A DNA stretch of 24,919 nt, taken from positions 1 to 24,919 of the forward strand of contig CAAEFF010000086.1 of assembly GCA_900755085.1 (NCBI GenBank), in the 5' to 3' direction. The position numbers were made by a program, and so were the translations under genes. Positions 21,641 to 24,919 of the stretch are shown piece after piece. Position 1 is the first letter of the stretch. Each line of letters starts with the position of its first letter. The stretch comes from an uncultured Streptococcus sp. Lineage in GTDB: Bacteria > Bacillota > Bacilli > Lactobacillales > Streptococcaceae. A model generated the notes under the pieces. The model was not told the DNA's origin, did no database searches, and worked only from the letters and a program-made list of their open reading frames with translations.

Positions 21641-23182
21641 TTATTGACGTTTTGCCCAGCTACTATCCGCATGGATTTCAGGAATATCATAGATCGTGGT
21701 ATATTTAGGAGCTGCGCTACCTTTTTGAGTCAATAGTGAAACAACATATCCAGATACTAATGATACAAAAATTGAAATGAACGAATAAGCCCAATAGTTT
21801 ACTGCTGTTGCAGGAAGCACGTATTTAATTACAATCATCACGATACTAGAAACAACCAAGGCAGTATAGGCACCATACTTGTTGGCTTTTTTAGAAGCGA
21901 ATCCAAGAACAAAGATACCGCCTAAGATTCCTAATACCAATCCCATAAAGCTATTAAACCATTCATAGGCTGATTTGATATCTGAATGAGCCATCACGAT
22001 CGACACAACAATTGAGAAAATACCTACTCCCAAGGAAATATAACGTGCAATTTTCGTACGTGTAGCGTCCGTCATATCTTTAGAGATAACATCTTGAATA
22101 TCCAAGGTCCAGGAAGTCGCTACAGAATTCAAACCTGTAGATAAGGTTGATTGAGCTGCAGCATAAATGGCTGCTAAGATAATTCCTGTAATCCCAACAG
22201 GCAATTGATAAGCAATGAAATAAGTGAAGATTTGGTCCTGAGGAATATCACTACCAAAAGCTCCTGGATTTTGAACCTTGTAATAAACGTAAAGACCTGT
22301 ACCAATCAAATAAAATACGGTGGCTGTTCCAAGGGAAAGTACACCATTGGTAAACATCATTTTATTCAATTTTTTAATATTTTGAGTGGTCGTAAATCGT
22401 TGGACTAAGTCTTGAGAAGACGCATAAGAAGACAAGATGGTTAAACCAGATCCCATGAGAATCAAGAATACAGATCCGGACAACAAATTCGGGTCAAATA
22501 ATTTCTCAGTTGGGGCAATGAATTTACCATGAGCTAATTCATGGAAGATCGAGCCAAATCCGCCATGCAAATTGCCAACCAATACAACCAATGAGATGAT
22601 GACGCCAACGATCAAAACCGCACCCTGAATAAAATCAGTCCACAATACAGACTTGATTCCTCCAGTGTAGGAGTAAATGATCGCCACAATTCCCATCAGG
22701 ATAATCAAGATGTTGACATCAATGCCTGTTAAAATCGCTAAGCTAGCGGAAGGCAAGTACATGATAATGGACATCCGTCCAATTTGGTAGATGATAAATA
22801 GCAAGGCTGAAATGACACGAAGAGGTCGAGAATCAAATCTTCGTTCTAGATAATCATAGGCGGTATCAATGTCCATTCTTGCAAAGATAGGCAAGATATA
22901 CTTAATAGACAACGGCACTGCAATGATTAGCCCTAATTGAGCAAACCATAAAATCCAAGTCCCAGCATAAGAATTTCCCGGTAATCCCATGAAAGAGATC
23001 GGGCTTAGCATGGTCGCAAAAATAGACACCGAGGTAACGTACCAAGGGACGGTACCATCTCCTTTGAAGAACTCTTTTCCTTGCATTTCCTTTTTGGAAA
23101 ATAGAAGTCCTGCAATCAATACTGCCAATAAATAGACAATCAAAACAATTAAATCAATTGTTGTAAAACCAGAATTTCCCAT
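21641..23182 (-). CDS. Sodium:solute symporter (SSS family), probable sialic acid transporter
   Basis: 513 aa from the ATG at 23182, preferred because GGAG lies 8 nt upstream and the first membrane segment then begins directly ('TTIDLIVLIVYLLAVLIAG'); a start 32 codons earlier lacks support. It has about 13 hydrophobic segments. SSS hallmarks: 'SIFATMLSPISFMGLPG' in helix 1, 'YDYLERRFDSRPLRVISALL', 'YSYTGGIKSVLWTDFIQG' and the sodium-site helix 'AAQSTLSTGLNSVATSW', whose Ser/Thr positions correspond to the Na2 site of SSS transporters. It should import Neu5Ac or a related sialic acid with Na+. The substrate is inferred from the neighbouring nanA and nanE; the family itself also carries sugars, proline and vitamins. 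Confidence 0.88.
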   Translation of the reverse strand: MGNSGFTTIDLIVLIVYLLAVLIAGLLFSKKEMQGKEFFKGDGTVPWYVTSVSIFATMLSPISFMGLPGNSYAGTWILWFAQLGLIIAVPLSIKYILPIFARMDIDTAYDYLERRFDSRPLRVISALLFIIYQIGRMSIIMYLPSASLAILTGIDVNILIILMGIVAIIYSYTGGIKSVLWTDFIQGAVLIVGVIISLVVLVGNLHGGFGSIFHELAHGKFIAPTEKLFDPNLLSGSVFLILMGSGLTILSSYASSQDLVQRFTTTQNIKKLNKMMFTNGVLSLGTATVFYLIGTGLYVYYKVQNPGAFGSDIPQDQIFTYFIAYQLPVGITGIILAAIYAAAQSTLSTGLNSVATSWTLDIQDVISKDMTDATRTKIARYISLGVGIFSIVVSIVMAHSDIKSAYEWFNSFMGLVLGILGGIFVLGFASKKANKYGAYTALVVSSIVMIVIKYVLPATAVNYWAYSFISIFVSLVSGYVVSLLTQKGSAAPKYTTIYDIPEIHADSSWAKRQ

Positions 23183-23250
23183 ATTACTTTCTCCATCCAA
23201 CAAGTACTTCAGAAGGCCAGGTAACAGTCCAACCTCTAAAACGATACTTG

Positions 23251-23280
23251 AAAAAAACCGGATTGACACAGGGGTCAATC
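23251..23280 (-). terminator. Intrinsic terminator or attenuator between nanA and the symporter gene
   Basis: On the minus strand GATTGAC pairs with GTCAATC (23261-23280) around a 6-nt loop, then CGG and seven T (23251-23257). It lies 69 bp upstream of the symporter start, inside what otherwise looks like one operon, so it should reduce or regulate symporter expression relative to nanE-nanA. Confidence 0.7.
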
Positions 23281-23300
23281 GCTCAAAGCACTACTTTTTA

Positions 23301-23370
23301 GGAGCAGGAAGATTGAAAAGATTTGGGAAACCTCTTCAACCCGTCCACACATTGGAATCGTTCCCGCTCC
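23301..23370 (-). other. Nested inverted repeats in the nanA-symporter spacer
   Basis: GGAGCAGGA (23301-23309) pairs with TCCCGCTCC (23362-23370) with one G-U pair, enclosing an imperfect inverted repeat at 23313-23339 (TTGAAAAG with CTCTTCAA). It may be a decayed repeat element or an RNA structure acting together with the terminator just downstream. Confidence 0.5.
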
Positions 23371-23390
23371 TATGAAGCTCTAAACACTGA

Positions 23391-24314
23391 TTACAAGAAG
23401 CGTTCTCTTGCCTTATTGATTAAGTCAGCTGCTTCTTTTGCAATTGCCAGATCTTCTTCATGCAAGGGTTCAAGTGGTGCTCTTACAGAACCAAGATCTA
23501 ATTTTTCATTTAGACGGAGAATTTCTTTGATCACTGCATAAAGATTTGCTTGACCACTGACCATCTTATAAATGACATCATTGATCGCATATTGCAATTC
23601 TTTAGCTGTTTCAAAATCGGATTCTTTGATCAATTCATTCAATTTCAAGAACAAATCAGGCATCACCCCGTAAGTACCACCAATTCCAGCTTTTGCGCCA
23701 ATAACGCGACCACTAATGAACTGTTCATCTGGTCCATTAAAGACAATATGGTCATCTCCTCCATCAGCTACAAACATTTGAATATCTTGTGTTGGCATGG
23801 ATGAATTTTTAACCCCGATCACCCGTGGATTCTTGCGCATTTCAGCATAAAGATCGCGCGTGAGGGTGGTACCAGACAGTTGCGGAATATTATAAATAAT
23901 AAAATCTGTATTTGGTGCAGCCTTGCTCATGTCATTCCAATAGCGAGCAATCGAATAGGCAGGAAGACGGAAGTAAATAGGTGGGATCGCTGCAATAGCA
24001 TCTACTCCCAAGCTTTCAGCATGCTTAGCAAGTTCAACGCTATCTTTGGTATTGTTACATGCGACATGGGCAATAACGGTTAGTTTTCCTTTCGCAACCG
24101 CCATCACATTCTCTAAAATCAGCTTACGATCTTCCACGCTAAGATAAATACATTCTCCAGAAGAACCGTTGACATAGACCCCTTGCACCCCTTTGTCAAT
24201 ATGGTATTGCGTCAAGGCACGGACTCTTTCTGGACTCACTTCGCCATTTTCATCATAGCAAGCATAAAACGCTGGAATAACACCTTCATATTTTTTCAAA
24301 TTTGCATTTGTCAT
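23391..24314 (-). CDS. nanA: N-acetylneuraminate lyase
   Basis: 307 aa from the ATG at 24314, chosen because GAGG lies 9 nt upstream; a start 12 codons earlier would overlap nanE. It cleaves Neu5Ac to ManNAc and pyruvate through a Schiff base. Class I aldolase (DHDPS/NAL) barrel: substrate loop GSSGE (50-54), catalytic Tyr141 in FIIYNIPQLSGTT and Schiff-base Lys169 in VIGVKNSS. The pattern is closest to neuraminate lyases of Gram-positives; dihydrodipicolinate synthase is unlikely given the nan context. It starts 16 nt after the end of nanE. The lyase product feeds the ROK kinase encoded further downstream. Confidence 0.92.
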   Translation of the reverse strand: MTNANLKKYEGVIPAFYACYDENGEVSPERVRALTQYHIDKGVQGVYVNGSSGECIYLSVEDRKLILENVMAVAKGKLTVIAHVACNNTKDSVELAKHAESLGVDAIAAIPPIYFRLPAYSIARYWNDMSKAAPNTDFIIYNIPQLSGTTLTRDLYAEMRKNPRVIGVKNSSMPTQDIQMFVADGGDDHIVFNGPDEQFISGRVIGAKAGIGGTYGVMPDLFLKLNELIKESDFETAKELQYAINDVIYKMVSGQANLYAVIKEILRLNEKLDLGSVRAPLEPLHEEDLAIAKEAADLINKARERFL

Positions 24315-24330
24315 TTGGAGACCTCTTTCT

Positions 24331-24919
24331 TTATTTTGTTGCTTCCACAAATTTTTTTGTAATCAGTTGCGGACGTGTAATAGCAGATCCTACGACAACA
24401 CTATAGGCACCTAGTTCCAAGACCCTACGGACTTTATCAGGGGTATCGATGTTGCCTTCTGCAATTAATGGATGAGATAGCTTACTCAGGGCCTTGCGAA
24501 TAATTTCAAAGTCATTGGATTCGATTTTATCGCCCTGACTTTGCTTGGTGTAGCCTACCAAGGTCGTTCCAATAAAATCAAAGCCTAATTGGTCAGCCGT
24601 CAGCATTTCATCAATAGTAGAACAATCTGCCATCCACAATTGATCCGGATATTTTTCCTTTACTTTTTGGAAAAATTCTTTCAAGCTTTCGCCATTTGGT
24701 CGTGTAGAAGTTGTGGCATCTATCGCAATGATATTCGGACGAACTGTCATGAGTTCATCTACCTCTTTCATAGTTGCCGTGATATAAACATCTGCACCTT
24801 GGTAATCTCGTTTGATGATCCCAATGATCGGTAAATCTACCGCTTTTTGAATCGCTGCAATATCAACAACCGAATTGGCACGAATTCCAGATGCTCCTCC
24901 TTCCTTGGCAGCCACTGCC
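24331..24919 (-). CDS. nanE: N-acetylmannosamine-6-phosphate 2-epimerase (5' end outside window)
   Basis: About 196 residues are visible and the frame stays open to the window edge; full-length NanE is about 230 aa, so roughly 35 N-terminal residues are missing. It converts ManNAc-6-phosphate to GlcNAc-6-phosphate. NanE barrel motifs: 'GGASGIRANS', 'PIIGIIKRDY' with the catalytic Lys, 'IIAIDATTSTRPNG', 'LIAEGNIDTPDKV' with the catalytic Glu, and the phosphate loop 'VVVGSAITRP'. It is the first nan gene in the window; the operon promoter and possibly further genes lie beyond the edge. Confidence 0.95.
   Translation of the reverse strand, partial: AVAAKEGGASGIRANSVVDIAAIQKAVDLPIIGIIKRDYQGADVYITATMKEVDELMTVRPNIIAIDATTSTRPNGESLKEFFQKVKEKYPDQLWMADCSTIDEMLTADQLGFDFIGTTLVGYTKQSQGDKIESNDFEIIRKALSKLSHPLIAEGNIDTPDKVRRVLELGAYSVVVGSAITRPQLITKKFVEATK

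Noticed and set aside
24300..24325. Complementarity of the csRNA loop to the nanA ribosome binding site
   Set aside because: Only seven contiguous bases (GAGGTCT) match. Any anti-Shine-Dalgarno loop would match this much, so it is not evidence of targeting.

Overview
The window looks like chromosomal DNA from a viridans Streptococcus of the mitis/sanguinis type; I do not name a species. The evidence is an Rgg-family regulator, two Cia-dependent small RNAs (csRNAs) with textbook CiaR boxes, a WalR/VicR box in front of a secreted LysM protein, an Enterococcus/Streptococcus-type V-ATPase operon, and a Gram-positive sialic acid (nan) operon next to it. From memory, the pneumococcus also has a V-ATPase beside a sialic acid cluster. 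The first 2.7 kb is visibly more AT-rich than the rest and may be acquired.

Layout. (1) 1-2.7 kb, + strand: an unrecognised soluble protein with a FecR-like segment, then a peptide-exporter-type ABC transporter. No precursor peptide is visible. (2) 2.8-3.7 kb, - strand: an sdpR/sdpI-like autoregulated pair (ArsR repressor and SdpI-type membrane protein) with a strong promoter flanked by two copies of one inverted-repeat operator. (3) 3.8-6.5 kb: a roughly 330-bp direct duplication. Each copy holds a complete csRNA gene (CiaR box, -10, two anti-Shine-Dalgarno regions, terminator) followed by interspersed repeat modules. Between the copies lie a small membrane protein gene and a divergent rgg gene, separated by a palindrome-rich control region. 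(4) 6.6-9.2 kb: a CynX/NimT-type MFS transporter and a secreted LysM/M15-like cell-wall protein. (5) 9.2-9.7 kb: an array of hairpin-containing repeats that ends exactly on the ntpD stop codon, plus the probable ntp operon terminator. (6) 9.7-19.0 kb, - strand: V-ATPase operon F-I-K-E-C-G-(GNAT)-A-B-D in E. hirae naming, with an acetyltransferase gene embedded by ATGA overlap. (7) 19.1-24.9 kb, - strand: sialic acid catabolism, nanE (cut by the window end), nanA, a sodium/solute symporter, a YhcH-family protein, an RpiR regulator and a ROK kinase.

How they work together. The symporter should import sialic acid with Na+. The YhcH protein, NanA, the ROK kinase and NanE would convert it to GlcNAc-6-phosphate plus pyruvate. 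The K subunit of the V-ATPase carries all five residues that bind Na+ in the E. hirae rotor ring, so the adjacent operon probably encodes a Na+ pump that could energise the symporter or expel the Na+ it brings in.
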